Assembly (NCBI GenBank): GCA_016703535.1
Contig: JADJBV010000002.1
Location: 992,001-1,056,000 of the forward strand
DNA: 64,000 nt
Reading direction: 5' to 3'
Origin: Deltaproteobacteria bacterium
GTDB lineage: Bacteria; Myxococcota; Kuafuiibacteriia; Kuafuiibacteriales; Kuafuiibacteriaceae
Under the pieces are notes generated by a model. It was not told the DNA's origin, did no database searches, and saw only the letters and a list, made by a program, of their open reading frames with translations. Of the stretch, positions 8,684 to 17,198 are shown in pieces (position 1 is the stretch's first letter; each line of letters starts with the position of its first letter). A program made the translations under genes and the position numbers.

Positions 8684-9925
8684 ATGAAGTTTCTCCGCAT
8701 CTTCGCCATCGGCGTGATCTTCGCCGGCACCTCTTTGGCCTGGTTGATCCTGGGCGCGATCACCTCGGAGCGCACCGGCGAGGTCGGAGGCCGCCTCTCT
8801 CAGAGCGTCAACGAGTTGTGGGGCAACGTCTTGGTGCAGCGGGCCCCCGAGTTGGCCCTGGTCTGGACCACCCAAGAGCTGGTCACCCGAGAAGAGATGG
8901 ACGCCCAGGGCCGCACTCGCCCGGTGCAGGAGCGGGTCACCCAGGTGCACCAGCGCAACGTCATGCCCGACTCCAGCAAAGTGCAAGTTGGATTGCAACT
9001 CGATCAACGCCTCAAGGGCCTGATGTGGTATTCGCTCTACGATGTGGCCTTCGCCGGGAGCTGGTCCTACGTGCACCAAGATCCCACCACCCGGGAGCTG
9101 CGCATCGCCTTCGCGTTTCCCGACCAAAACGGGATCTACGACGACTTCCACTTCGAGTTGAACGGTCAACGCCTCCAGGGCCTGGAGCCGGTCAACGGCC
9201 GGGTCGAGACCACCGTGCCGGTGAAGGTCGGAGACGAGCTCCAGTTCCAGATCGGCTACAAGAGCCGCGGCGTCGACAGCTACACCTACCAACCGACCGA
9301 CTCAGTGGGCACGCTGCGCAACTTCGATCTCTCGATGATCACCGACTTCGCCGAGATCGACTTCCCCAGCGGCACCATGTCCCCCTCGGAGCGCACCTTC
9401 GGAGATGAAGGCTGGACGCTGCGCTGGAAATTCGCCCAGGTGGTCACCGGTCGCGGCATCGGCATGGCCATGCCCAAGCGCATCCAGCCCGGTGAGTTGG
9501 CGGCGGCGCTCTCTTTTTCGGCGCCGATCTCGCTCTTCTTCTACTTCCTGTTGATCTTCGTGCTCGCCACCCTGCGGCAGATCGACCTGCACCCGATCAA
9601 CTACCTGTTTTTGGCGGGTGCCTTCTTCGCCTTCCACCTGGCCTTCGCCTATTCGGTGGACCACCTGACCTTGGTGCCGGCTTTTGTGGTCTCCAGCCTG
9701 ATCAGCTTGTTGTTGGCGGGGACCTACTTGAGGTTGGTGGTCTCGGGCCGCTTCGCGATCGTCGAGGCCGGCCTGGCCCAGCTGATCTACCTGATCGGCT
9801 TTTCCTTGGCCCACTTCGTCGATGGCTACACGGGGTTGACCGTCACCGCCCTCTCGATCGCCACCTTGTTCCTCCTGATGCAGCTCACCGGCCGCATCCG
9901 CTGGAGTGAGGTGCTCCGGAGCTGA
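8684..9925 (+). CDS. CreD-like inner membrane protein
   Basis: 413 residues. ATG at 8684 is preferred to upstream frame extensions because it begins a clear N-terminal membrane helix (residues 4-24). A long extracytoplasmic domain (about 25-275) follows, rich in beta-structure. The C-terminal third holds five to six membrane helices beginning at PISLFFYFLLIFVLATLRQ. This architecture, with the motif DLHPINYLFLAGAFFAFHL at the start of the helical bundle, resembles the CreD family (inner membrane proteins linked to the CreBC response in enterobacteria). There is no creBC pair beside it. Family assignment is moderate; the membrane topology is clear. Confidence 0.7.
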   Translation: MKFLRIFAIGVIFAGTSLAWLILGAITSERTGEVGGRLSQSVNELWGNVLVQRAPELALVWTTQELVTREEMDAQGRTRPVQERVTQVHQRNVMPDSSKVQVGLQLDQRLKGLMWYSLYDVAFAGSWSYVHQDPTTRELRIAFAFPDQNGIYDDFHFELNGQRLQGLEPVNGRVETTVPVKVGDELQFQIGYKSRGVDSYTYQPTDSVGTLRNFDLSMITDFAEIDFPSGTMSPSERTFGDEGWTLRWKFAQVVTGRGIGMAMPKRIQPGELAAALSFSAPISLFFYFLLIFVLATLRQIDLHPINYLFLAGAFFAFHLAFAYSVDHLTLVPAFVVSSLISLLLAGTYLRLVVSGRFAIVEAGLAQLIYLIGFSLAHFVDGYTGLTVTALSIATLFLLMQLTGRIRWSEVLRS

Positions 9926-9939
9926 GCCGGGCTTTCAAC

Positions 9940-10224
9940 TCAGGTCTGGGTCGCCGGCTCTCCGAAGCGCTTTTTGTTGCGCTCCTTGGCTCGTTCTCGT
10001 TCGACGTCACGATTTCGGGGTGGGGCTTGGGTCTCCAAGGCGTCGACCAGCTGCCGCGTCACCCGGGTGATCTCGGCGACGGCATGTTCGAAGGCCTCGA
10101 CGTTTTTGGCGCTGGGTTTGCTGCTGCCGCTGACTTTGCGCACGTATTGAAGCGCGGCGGCGGCGACCTCGTCGTCGGTCGCGGGCGGATCGAAGTTGAA
10201 GAGCACCCGAATGTTGCGGCACAT
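9940..10224 (-). CDS. DUF2277 family protein
   Basis: 94 residues, full length for the family. The N-terminus MCRNIRVLFNFDPPATDDEV and the following LQYVRKVSGSSKPS are the diagnostic DUF2277 signature, and the conserved APPR lies near residue 67. The function is unknown. The protein is small, cytoplasmic and basic at the C-terminus, and members occur widely in actinobacteria and myxobacteria. It lies 32 bp downstream of the M32 carboxypeptidase gene on the same strand and is convergent with the CreD-like gene, 14 bp from its stop. Confidence 0.92.
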   Translation of the reverse strand: MCRNIRVLFNFDPPATDDEVAAAALQYVRKVSGSSKPSAKNVEAFEHAVAEITRVTRQLVDALETQAPPRNRDVERERAKERNKKRFGEPATQT

Positions 10225-10256
10225 GGCCCCAAGCTAGAAGGAAGGTGCGGGCCGAC

Positions 10257-11762
10257 TCAAGCCCGGTGCAGTACGTAGCGTTCGTGCAGGTGCAGCACCA
10301 AGGCCTCGTGGCTCAGGGGGTGGCCGGTCGCGGCCTGCACCAGGTCGGCGGGGGTCCGCGCGAAGCCGTGGCGATGGATGCGGTCGCGCAGCCACTCGAC
10401 CAACGGCACGAACTCGCCCTTCGCAAAAAGCTGGTCGAGGTTGCCCAGATCGCGCCGGGCCGCTTGATACAGTTGGGCCGCGATCAGGTTGCCGATGGTG
10501 TAGGTCGGGAAATAACCGAACATCGCCGAGGCCCAGTGGCCATCTTGCAGGCACCCTTCGGCGTCATCGGCCGGCACGATGCCCAGCCGGGTCCGATAGG
10601 CCTCTCGCCACGCCGCCGGCAGATCTCGGGCCTCCAAGCGCCCCTCCAGCAGGGCCCGCTCCAGCTCGACCCGGATCAGGATGTGAATGTTGTAGGTGAT
10701 CTCGTCGGCGCGAAAGCGGATCGGCCCCGGCGCCACCCTCTGGATCGCGCTCAAGAAGCCATCGAGCTGCAGGTCATCGAGGGCCGGCGCAAACACCGTT
10801 TTGGCCCGGGGGTAAAAGTAGGTCCAGAAGCCGCGGCTTCGGCCGATCAGGTTCTCGAACATCCGGGACTGAGATTCGTGGAGCCCCAACGAAGCCGCTT
10901 CTCCGGCGGGGGTGCCGAAGGCCTCGGGATCGAGGCCTTGATCGTAGAGGCCGTGGCCGACCTCGTGCAGCGTCGAATAAAAGCCGTCGAGGAGATCGTC
11001 CTTCCGGAACCAGGTGGTGATCCGGCAGTCCCCCGGGCCGATCAACATGGTCGAGGGGTGGGCGGCGGTGTCGATGCGGCCCTGGCTGAGGTTGAAGCCC
11101 AAGCGCTCCGCGACCTCGACGCTGAAGGCCCGTTGGCGATCGAAGGGGAAGTTGCGCTGCAGGCTGATCGCGTCTTGTCCCGAGGCCGCCAAACCTGCCG
11201 ACAAAAGCGGCCCCAAGGCTTGATCCAAGGCCTCGAACAGCGGCGCCAACTCGGACCAGCGGGCGTTCGGCTCGTAGTTCCCGAGGAGCGCGTCGTAGAG
11301 CTCCCCGCCCGCCGACAAGGCCTGGGCCTCTTCCCGCTTCAGCGCCACCACCTGCTCGAGCCAGGGCGCAAAGTCGCTGAAGCGACGGACCTCTTTGGCC
11401 GCCAACCAAGCGTCTTGGGACAAGGTCGCGGTCCGGGCCAGGGCCTCGACCAAGCTGCGGGGCAGGCGGGTGGCCCGCTCGTAGCGGCGCCGCAGCTCCT
11501 TCAGGTTGGCGGCCTCGATCGGTCGACCTTCGGGCAAAGAGGCGTCGCACTCGGCCAGCAGCTCGCCGAGGTGCGGATCGATGGCCCGGTAGTGCTCCAG
11601 CCCCGCCAGGAGGGCCTGTTGTTCACCCCGGTGTCGGGCCCCGCCCCGGGGCAGGTTGGTCTCTTCGTCCCAGCCGAGCAAAAGGGCGCAGGAGGAGATC
11701 AGGGCGATCTCCTTCGCCCGGACGATCAGCTCCCGGTACGCCCGCTCGAAACGCTCTTCCAT
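10257..11762 (-). CDS. M32 family metallocarboxypeptidase
   Basis: 501 residues from ATG 11762, the usual length for M32 (carboxypeptidase Taq) enzymes. The frame is open further upstream, but those residues do not look like family sequence. The zinc motif HEVGH is at residues 266-270, followed by GLYDQGLD. The second conserved block LGLHESQSRMFEN carries the remaining metal-ligand Glu. The N-terminal SSCALLLGWDEET block is also family-typical. The enzyme is cytoplasmic and removes C-terminal amino acids from peptides with broad specificity, probably in peptide turnover. It is divergent from the hybrid kinase, and the two starts are about 130 bp apart. Confidence 0.93.
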   Translation of the reverse strand: MEERFERAYRELIVRAKEIALISSCALLLGWDEETNLPRGGARHRGEQQALLAGLEHYRAIDPHLGELLAECDASLPEGRPIEAANLKELRRRYERATRLPRSLVEALARTATLSQDAWLAAKEVRRFSDFAPWLEQVVALKREEAQALSAGGELYDALLGNYEPNARWSELAPLFEALDQALGPLLSAGLAASGQDAISLQRNFPFDRQRAFSVEVAERLGFNLSQGRIDTAAHPSTMLIGPGDCRITTWFRKDDLLDGFYSTLHEVGHGLYDQGLDPEAFGTPAGEAASLGLHESQSRMFENLIGRSRGFWTYFYPRAKTVFAPALDDLQLDGFLSAIQRVAPGPIRFRADEITYNIHILIRVELERALLEGRLEARDLPAAWREAYRTRLGIVPADDAEGCLQDGHWASAMFGYFPTYTIGNLIAAQLYQAARRDLGNLDQLFAKGEFVPLVEWLRDRIHRHGFARTPADLVQAATGHPLSHEALVLHLHERYVLHRA

Positions 11763-11893
11763 ACGGGTGGAAGGGCAATACCACGGGCGCTTTCGGACGA
11801 AACGAGCCGGCCTGGACCAAATTGGCCCCCGATCGGGGCTCCCTGCGTTGACTCCGCCCCGGCAGACCCCTACGAGGAGGGGGTGGGGGAACC

Positions 11894-14047
11894 ATGAGTG
11901 CGTCCAGCCGGGGGGGCCCCGTCGCCCCAGGACGACGACCCCGGAGCACACCGGGGACCAAACTGCGGCAGATCAACGCGGCCCTGGTGGAGTTGTCGGG
12001 GTTTCGGGCTCGGTTCGGTGATGACCTGAGCCGGGCCTTCCGCGCCATGACCGAGGTGGCGGCCCGGGGCATCGGGGTCGAACGGGCCTCGATCTGGCTG
12101 GTGGAGAACAACGGCGCGTTGTTGGTCTGTCGTGATCTCTATGAGGTCACGCCCGATCGGCACGGCCAAAGTGATCCGCTGCCGGTGGACAGTTATCCAA
12201 AGTACTTCAGCGCCTTGTCGGAGCTGCGGGTGATGGTCGCCCACGACGTCCGGCGAGACGAACGCAGCGCCGAGTTTGGCCAAAGTTACTTCGAGCCCCA
12301 GGGCATCGGCGCAATGCTCGACGCGCCGACCCATCACCAAGGTCAGCTGGTTGGCGTGGTCTGTTTGGAGCACGTCGGTGGGCCCCGGACCTGGACCGCC
12401 GAAGAGGAGGGCTTCGCGGGCTCCGTCGCCGATCAGCTGGCGTTGCTCCTGCAGTCGGTGGAGCGACGCCGAGCCGAAGACGCGCTCCGGGCCAGCGAAC
12501 AACGCCTCGAGGACTCGCTGTCGTTGTTGTCGGCGGCCCTCGAGTCGACCGCCGATGGGATCTTGATCGTCGACCAACAGGGCCAGGTGCGGGGCCACAA
12601 CCAGAAGTTCCTCAGCCTTTGGCGGCTGTCCGAGGCCGCGGTGAAAGACGGCAACGACGCCGAACTCCAGCGGCAGGTGTTGGGCCAACTTCGGCAGCCC
12701 GAGCGGTTCACGAAGAAGGTCCGGGAGCTCTACGAACAACCGGAAGCCGAAAGTTTCGACGTCTTGGATCTGCGGGATGGTCGGGTCTACGAACGTTATT
12801 CGAAGCCTCAGCGCCTCGAAGGCCGGACCATCGGGCGGGTCTGGAGTTTTCGCGACGTCACCGAACGTCGGCGACACGAAGAGGAGGCCCAAGTGCTGCA
12901 GGCCGAGCTCTTCCAGGCTCAAAAGATCGAAGCCATCGGGACCTTGGCGGGCGGCATCGCCCACGACTTCAACAACATCTTGGGCGTAATCTTGGGGCAC
13001 ACCGCGGTGGCCCGGGCCGATCTGGGCCAAGATCATCCGGTCGCCGACAACCTCAAAGAGATCAACGACGCCGCCGAACGGGCTCGGGCTTTGGTCGAGC
13101 AGATCTTGACCTTCAGCCGCCGCCGCCCCGAAGCGCGCCAGCCGATGGCTTTGAGCCCGGTGGTCGAAGAAGCGCTGCGCCTCTTGCGGGCCTCCTTGCC
13201 GGCGTCGATCGAGATCGACTTCACCCAAGAGGGCGAAGGTTTTGTGGTGATGGCCGACGTGAACCAAGTGCACCAGGTGTTGATGAACTTGGGCACCAAC
13301 GCGTCGCACGCCATGCGGGCCAAAGGGGGACGGCTGGCGGTGGCGATCCGATCCGAGCTGGTCAGCGCCGCCACCTTACCCCCCGAGCTGCACCTGCGGC
13401 CGGGGCGATATGTGCTGGTGGCGGTCAGCGACACGGGTCACGGGATCCCGCCCGAAGTGTTGCCCCACGTCTTCGAGCCGTTTTTTACGACCAAAGGGCA
13501 GGGCGAAGGGACCGGCTTGGGGTTGGCGGTGGCCCAGTCGATCATGCAGAACCACGAAGGGGCGGTGGTGGTGAAGAGTGAGGTCGGGATCGGATCGACC
13601 TTCGAGCTCTATTTCCCCGAGGTCGATCTCGAGGCCGCGGCGTCCGAGCCGATGCCCCACCCAGTCCCCGAAGGCCAAGGCCAACGGATCTTGATGGTCG
13701 ACGACGAACCCCAGCTGGTGGCCAGCGCCACTCGGCTCCTGGAGAAGCTCCACTATCGGGTCACCGGCTGCACCAGCGCCGCCGACGCCTTGGCCACCTT
13801 TCGAGCCGCCCCGGACGACTACGACCTCTTGGTGACCGACCTCAGCATGCCCAAACTGGACGGCCTGGCCTTGGCGCGAGAGGTCCACCTCCTCCGGCCC
13901 GAGCTGCCGGTGGTGTTGACCTCGGGGTTCTTCGGGGAACTCGAGCCCGGGAGCACCACCTCGGCCGGGATCCGGACCCTGCTCACCAAACCCTTCCACC
14001 CGCGTTCGTTGGCCGAGTCGGTGGCCCGGGCCTTGGGCCTGCGCTGA
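11894..14047 (+). CDS. Hybrid sensor histidine kinase: GAF - PAS - HisKA - HATPase - receiver
   Basis: 717 residues, soluble (no membrane helix). A GAF domain covers about residues 25-190, a PAS domain about 210-335 (ALESTADGILIVDQQGQV start), and a HisKA dimerisation helix about 345-410 with phosphoacceptor His357 in GGIAHDFNN. The HATPase domain covers about 450-590 (VLMNLGTNASHAM, DTGHGIPPE, GTGLGLAV). A C-terminal receiver covers about 598-715 with phosphoacceptor Asp649 (VTDLSMP). A purine-rich Shine-Dalgarno region lies just before the ATG. The signal sensed by the GAF and PAS domains is unknown. No cognate output protein is adjacent, which is usual for orphan myxobacterial kinases. Confidence 0.93.
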   Translation: MSASSRGGPVAPGRRPRSTPGTKLRQINAALVELSGFRARFGDDLSRAFRAMTEVAARGIGVERASIWLVENNGALLVCRDLYEVTPDRHGQSDPLPVDSYPKYFSALSELRVMVAHDVRRDERSAEFGQSYFEPQGIGAMLDAPTHHQGQLVGVVCLEHVGGPRTWTAEEEGFAGSVADQLALLLQSVERRRAEDALRASEQRLEDSLSLLSAALESTADGILIVDQQGQVRGHNQKFLSLWRLSEAAVKDGNDAELQRQVLGQLRQPERFTKKVRELYEQPEAESFDVLDLRDGRVYERYSKPQRLEGRTIGRVWSFRDVTERRRHEEEAQVLQAELFQAQKIEAIGTLAGGIAHDFNNILGVILGHTAVARADLGQDHPVADNLKEINDAAERARALVEQILTFSRRRPEARQPMALSPVVEEALRLLRASLPASIEIDFTQEGEGFVVMADVNQVHQVLMNLGTNASHAMRAKGGRLAVAIRSELVSAATLPPELHLRPGRYVLVAVSDTGHGIPPEVLPHVFEPFFTTKGQGEGTGLGLAVAQSIMQNHEGAVVVKSEVGIGSTFELYFPEVDLEAAASEPMPHPVPEGQGQRILMVDDEPQLVASATRLLEKLHYRVTGCTSAADALATFRAAPDDYDLLVTDLSMPKLDGLALAREVHLLRPELPVVLTSGFFGELEPGSTTSAGIRTLLTKPFHPRSLAESVARALGLR

Positions 14048-14069
14048 TCCGCACGCCTACATGTTGGCT

Positions 14070-14103
14070 CCAGGCGTCAGCCCGGGCTTCACCCGGGGCC
14101 TGG
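14070..14103 (+). terminator. GC-rich two-part hairpin after the hybrid kinase gene
   Basis: An outer stem CCAGGC/GCCTGG encloses an inner stem CCCGGG/CCCGGG with the 5-nt loop CTTCA, separated by a 5-nt internal bulge. It starts 22 bp after the kinase stop codon and ends 50 bp before kdsC. There is no T-tract (CAAAACG follows), so it is at best an imperfect intrinsic terminator. Confidence 0.35.
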
Positions 14104-14153
14104 CAAAACGCTCTGACAGCCGGCCCAACCTCGGTTAGGATCCCCCAGCCTCC

Positions 14154-14675
14154 ATGTCCGCCCAGCTCGAGCCCAACCAAGTCGACGCCCGCGGCCAACG
14201 GATCCGCGCCCTCGTCCTCGACGTCGACGGCGTCCTCACCGATGGCCGCCTCACCTATTTGCCAGGAGGCGGAGAGTCCAAGACTTTCCACGTCCGGGAC
14301 GGCCTGGGGATCCAGCTGCTGCAGGCCTCGGGGGTGAAGGTCGCCTTCCTCTCGGGCCGGGAGAGTGAGGTCGTGGCCCGCCGCGGCCGGGAGTTGGGCG
14401 TGGAGCAGATGTTCCTCGGCATCGAAGACAAGGTGGTCGCCTTCGAGTCGATGCTCCAAGAGCTGCACCTGGAGGATCAGGACGTGGCCTACATTGGCGA
14501 CGATCTCCCCGATCTACCCCTGATTCGGCGGGCCGGTTTGGGGTTTGCGGTGGCCGACGCCGCCCCCGAGGTGCGCCAGGTAGCGGGGGTCGTCCTTCGG
14601 ACGAACGGAGGACAAGGCGCGGTGCGCGAGGCGTGCGAACGTATCCTCAAGGCCAAGGGGGCCTGGCGCGTCTGA
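14154..14675 (+). CDS. kdsC: 3-deoxy-D-manno-octulosonate 8-phosphate phosphatase (KdsC)
   Basis: 173 residues, standard length for this HAD-superfamily enzyme. HAD motif I is LDVDGVLTDG, motif II is FLSGRES, and motif III/IV is IGDDLPDLPL with the upstream Lys in EDKVVAF. The enzyme hydrolyses KDO-8-phosphate to KDO and phosphate in lipopolysaccharide inner-core synthesis, in the cytoplasm. KdsA and KdsB are not in the window. The next gene starts 17 bp downstream with a GTG, so the two may form an operon. Confidence 0.92.
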   Translation: MSAQLEPNQVDARGQRIRALVLDVDGVLTDGRLTYLPGGGESKTFHVRDGLGIQLLQASGVKVAFLSGRESEVVARRGRELGVEQMFLGIEDKVVAFESMLQELHLEDQDVAYIGDDLPDLPLIRRAGLGFAVADAAPEVRQVAGVVLRTNGGQGAVREACERILKAKGAWRV

Positions 14676-14692
14676 AGGAGTGAGGGAGCCGA

Positions 14693-15397
14693 GTGAGCGT
14701 CTTAAAAGACATCGCCCGCTACTTTGGCTTCACCGATGACACTCGCGTGACCATCAGCGCTCCCGGCGTCGATGTGGTGATCACCGGGCGCCCCGACAAA
14801 GTTTCGTACCTGCTCGAGGTCGTGAAGACCGAGATGGAGCGCAGCTCCAAGAAGCGGAAGAGCGGCAAAAGCGACGTGGTCCGTCCGACCGAACTGGACG
14901 AGATGGACTCGCCCTACGTGTTGCCCGAGGGCCGGGTGGTGCCCGCGCCCGAAGCCGGGGGCGCACCGGCCGCTGCGGTCCCGCCACCTTCGGATCCCAA
15001 ACAAAAAGCTCGGGCTCGGCCCACGCCGCCGGGGGGCCCGGTCAAGCGGGAGGTGGTGCGTTCGATGGGGCCGCCGATCGTCGCGCCGCGGATCGAAGAG
15101 CCCGCCACCTTGTTGCCCGAGATCGAAGAGGCCACGCCCGAAGGTGAGGCCACCGCCGTCCAGCCCAACCCGAGCGGCCCGGCCCGTTTGCCGTCGATGG
15201 TGTCGCGCAACGGCCCGACCAGCTCACCGCGTTCACCTTCGATTGTGCAGAAGGCCGTACCCCAAGCCGAGATCGCGACCATGGAGGTCAGCCCCAGCCG
15301 CGGCACCAAGATCCCGGCCCGTTCGGCCCGCTCCGAAGAAGACCTGTCCCTCAGCGAGTTCGCCGAGGTCAGCGAGTCGGACATCCAGAAGATCTGA
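14693..15397 (+). CDS. Hypothetical protein with small N-terminal domain and disordered tail
   Basis: 234 residues from GTG 14693, preceded by GAAGGAG. The first ~65 residues look folded (YFGFTDDTRVTISAPGVDVV, then a helix), and the rest is low-complexity Pro/Ala/Glu/Ser sequence likely to be disordered. No family recognised. It follows kdsC by 17 bp and converges on the methyltransferase gene, with only 3 bp between the two stop codons. Confidence 0.65.
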   Translation: MSVLKDIARYFGFTDDTRVTISAPGVDVVITGRPDKVSYLLEVVKTEMERSSKKRKSGKSDVVRPTELDEMDSPYVLPEGRVVPAPEAGGAPAAAVPPPSDPKQKARARPTPPGGPVKREVVRSMGPPIVAPRIEEPATLLPEIEEATPEGEATAVQPNPSGPARLPSMVSRNGPTSSPRSPSIVQKAVPQAEIATMEVSPSRGTKIPARSARSEEDLSLSEFAEVSESDIQKI

Positions 15398-15400
15398 GGC

Positions 15401-16159
15401 CTACGATTTTTTTCCCCGGACCCACAAGAGGCCAGGTTGCTCTCCGTCGGGCACTGGGGTCCCGGCCAACATCGGTAGGTAGACGTTTTCGGCAGGCCCT
15501 CGAGGCGCCAGGCGATACGAATCCAGCGCCAGCTTGGACAACAACACCCGGTCCAACAGCTCCGGGGTCAAGGTCTGCGGTTCGGCGAAGCTGCGAGGTT
15601 CGAACAGGTTGAAGGAGCCGAGGAAAAGGCCACCTGGGGCCAAGACCCGCAACAGCTCGTCGCACATCACCTCCAAGCGATCGACGTGGTCCAGCGCGTT
15701 GAGGGTCAGCAACACGTCGACCGATCCGGTCGGCAGCGGGATCTCGTTTTCGCTGGAGCGCACGTAGATCATGTCGTGGGCCTTGATCCCCAACTCGGCG
15801 TAGACGTCGACCAACACGTCGATGCCGATCCGGGCCTTGGCCGCCTTCGCCCACAACAGGCTCCCCCTCGGCCCACAACCAAAGTCGGCCACCACCTGGC
15901 CACTCAAGAAGTTGGCGTTGGGTTGTTCGGCCATCGCCAAGAAGATCTTCTCGTACCAGTGGTTCTTGAGCACCCCACCTTCAGCCGCGTGCCGGGCCTT
16001 CCAGTAGTGGAGCTCCCGGGCGTATTTGATCCGATCGACCCCGTACTCCCGCATCAGGTTCAGGTTCTGGAGGCCCTGGCGCAGGTAACGATAGCCGTAG
16101 CGGGTGCGGAGGGACGCGGGCACCAAGCTGCGGTAGGCCGCGCGCAGATCGAAGACCAT
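15401..16159 (-). CDS. SAM-dependent class I methyltransferase
   Basis: 252 residues from ATG 16159; upstream sequence in this frame is antisense to the HDOD gene and is excluded. The SAM-binding motif I is VVADFGCGPRGSL (about residue 90), with an acidic residue at GIDVLVD ending strand beta2. The DVLLTLNALDHVDR and VLAPGGLFLGSFN blocks are motifs II and III of the fold. The methyl acceptor is unknown. The N-terminal ~80 residues (RTRYGYRYLRQGLQNL region) are helical and may bind substrate. The gene starts 31 bp after the HDOD stop and is probably co-transcribed with it. Confidence 0.8.
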   Translation of the reverse strand: MVFDLRAAYRSLVPASLRTRYGYRYLRQGLQNLNLMREYGVDRIKYARELHYWKARHAAEGGVLKNHWYEKIFLAMAEQPNANFLSGQVVADFGCGPRGSLLWAKAAKARIGIDVLVDVYAELGIKAHDMIYVRSSENEIPLPTGSVDVLLTLNALDHVDRLEVMCDELLRVLAPGGLFLGSFNLFEPRSFAEPQTLTPELLDRVLLSKLALDSYRLAPRGPAENVYLPMLAGTPVPDGEQPGLLWVRGKKS

Positions 16160-16190
16160 GGAGCCGTTTGCGCCTGGCCCCAAGGACAGG

Positions 16191-17114
16191 TCAAGCGCGC
16201 AAGGCTTCTTCGGCCAACTTGGGCAGCCGTTTGGCCAGGCCCAAGAGGGGGGTCGCCGGCAACCCGAGCGCCTCCACCGACGGTATACTGAGTGGATCGA
16301 GTTCCCGCTGGTCTTCGTAGGCTCGGACCATCGAGTCGGCGATGCACAAGACGTGGGCCAGGCGCTCCCAGGGTTGGGTGGCGCGTTTGGGATCGGGCGT
16401 GTGGTGTTGGGCCACCGCCGCCACGATCTCACCCGGCATTTTCCAGCGCTCCAGGATCAAGGTGCCCAGCTCTTCGTGGAGCACCGTCGCCGAACGTTGG
16501 ATGAGGTCGCCGTATTTGTCCTTGAGCTTGACGCCGTCCATCCAGATCAAGATTCGGCCGACGTCGTGGAGCAGGCCCGCGAGTTGGGCCAGGTCCGGCT
16601 TGACCTTGGCGAGAGAGGCTAGGAACGGCGCGGCCGCCGCCACCAAGGTGGAGTGGCGCCACAAGGCCGCCGAGATCGGATCCCGCACCAACTTGGCCTG
16701 GAGCACCGGCAGGATCAGCATGGTGCGGATCGAACCCAAACCCACCCGCAGGATCGCCGCCGACAAAGAGTCCGCCGGAGCACCACGCCCGAAGAAGGCG
16801 TTGTTGGCCAGGGCGATCAGGCGACCGGCCAGGGGCGGGTCGGTGGCGGCCAACTTGGCGATCTGGTCGTAGCCGGCGTTCGGATCCCCGGCCAAGGTGT
16901 AGATCCGCTGGGCCACCGGCGGCAGGGTCGCGTCGATCGGCTGTTCGGACTGGAGCCGGGCCATGGCCAAACGCCGCAGCTCGGCCGTGACCAGCTTGGA
17001 GTCCTCGGCGACCGGGGCGTGCCACTTTTTGGCGTCGTCGGCCCCCAACTCCCGGGACCACTCGCGTTCACCCCGTTCGTCCCAGGGGGAGTCTCCAACC
17101 GAAGCCCGGGCCAC
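16191..17114 (-). CDS. HDOD domain protein
   Basis: 307 residues from GTG 17114. The HDOD domain spans about residues 60-260: LPPVAQRIYTLAGD at its start, then KLAATDPPLAGRLIALANNA, then GLLHDVGRILIWMDG with the degenerate HD motif. HDOD proteins are non-catalytic HD-fold modules linked to bacterial signalling, often with two-component or second-messenger systems. There is no receiver or GGDEF domain fused here. The gene is divergent from the RND efflux operon, with 84 bp between the two starts. Confidence 0.88.
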   Translation of the reverse strand: MARASVGDSPWDERGEREWSRELGADDAKKWHAPVAEDSKLVTAELRRLAMARLQSEQPIDATLPPVAQRIYTLAGDPNAGYDQIAKLAATDPPLAGRLIALANNAFFGRGAPADSLSAAILRVGLGSIRTMLILPVLQAKLVRDPISAALWRHSTLVAAAAPFLASLAKVKPDLAQLAGLLHDVGRILIWMDGVKLKDKYGDLIQRSATVLHEELGTLILERWKMPGEIVAAVAQHHTPDPKRATQPWERLAHVLCIADSMVRAYEDQRELDPLSIPSVEALGLPATPLLGLAKRLPKLAEEALRA

Positions 17115-17169
17115 GCCTGGGGTATCGACCGGTTTTGCTTGTAGATGAGCTTTTGCCGGAATTGATATA

Positions 17170-17186
17170 CGAAACTCCCGGTTTCG
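17170..17186. promoter_or_regulatory. Inverted repeat, candidate operator of the efflux operon
   Basis: CGAAAC-TCCCG-GTTTCG is a perfect 6-bp inverted repeat with a 5-bp spacer. It lies 12 bp before the RND pump start, in the 84-bp divergent region shared with the HDOD gene. It is a candidate binding site for the TetR-type regulator encoded as the last gene of the same operon (inference). One short palindrome in GC-rich DNA can arise by chance. Confidence 0.35.
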
Positions 17187-17198
17187 GAAGTCCCCTGC

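Noticed and set aside
7480..9408. 642-codon plus-strand open frame across a lipoprotein and a membrane-protein gene
   Set aside because: It runs antisense to one real gene and then out of frame through another, with no conserved motifs.
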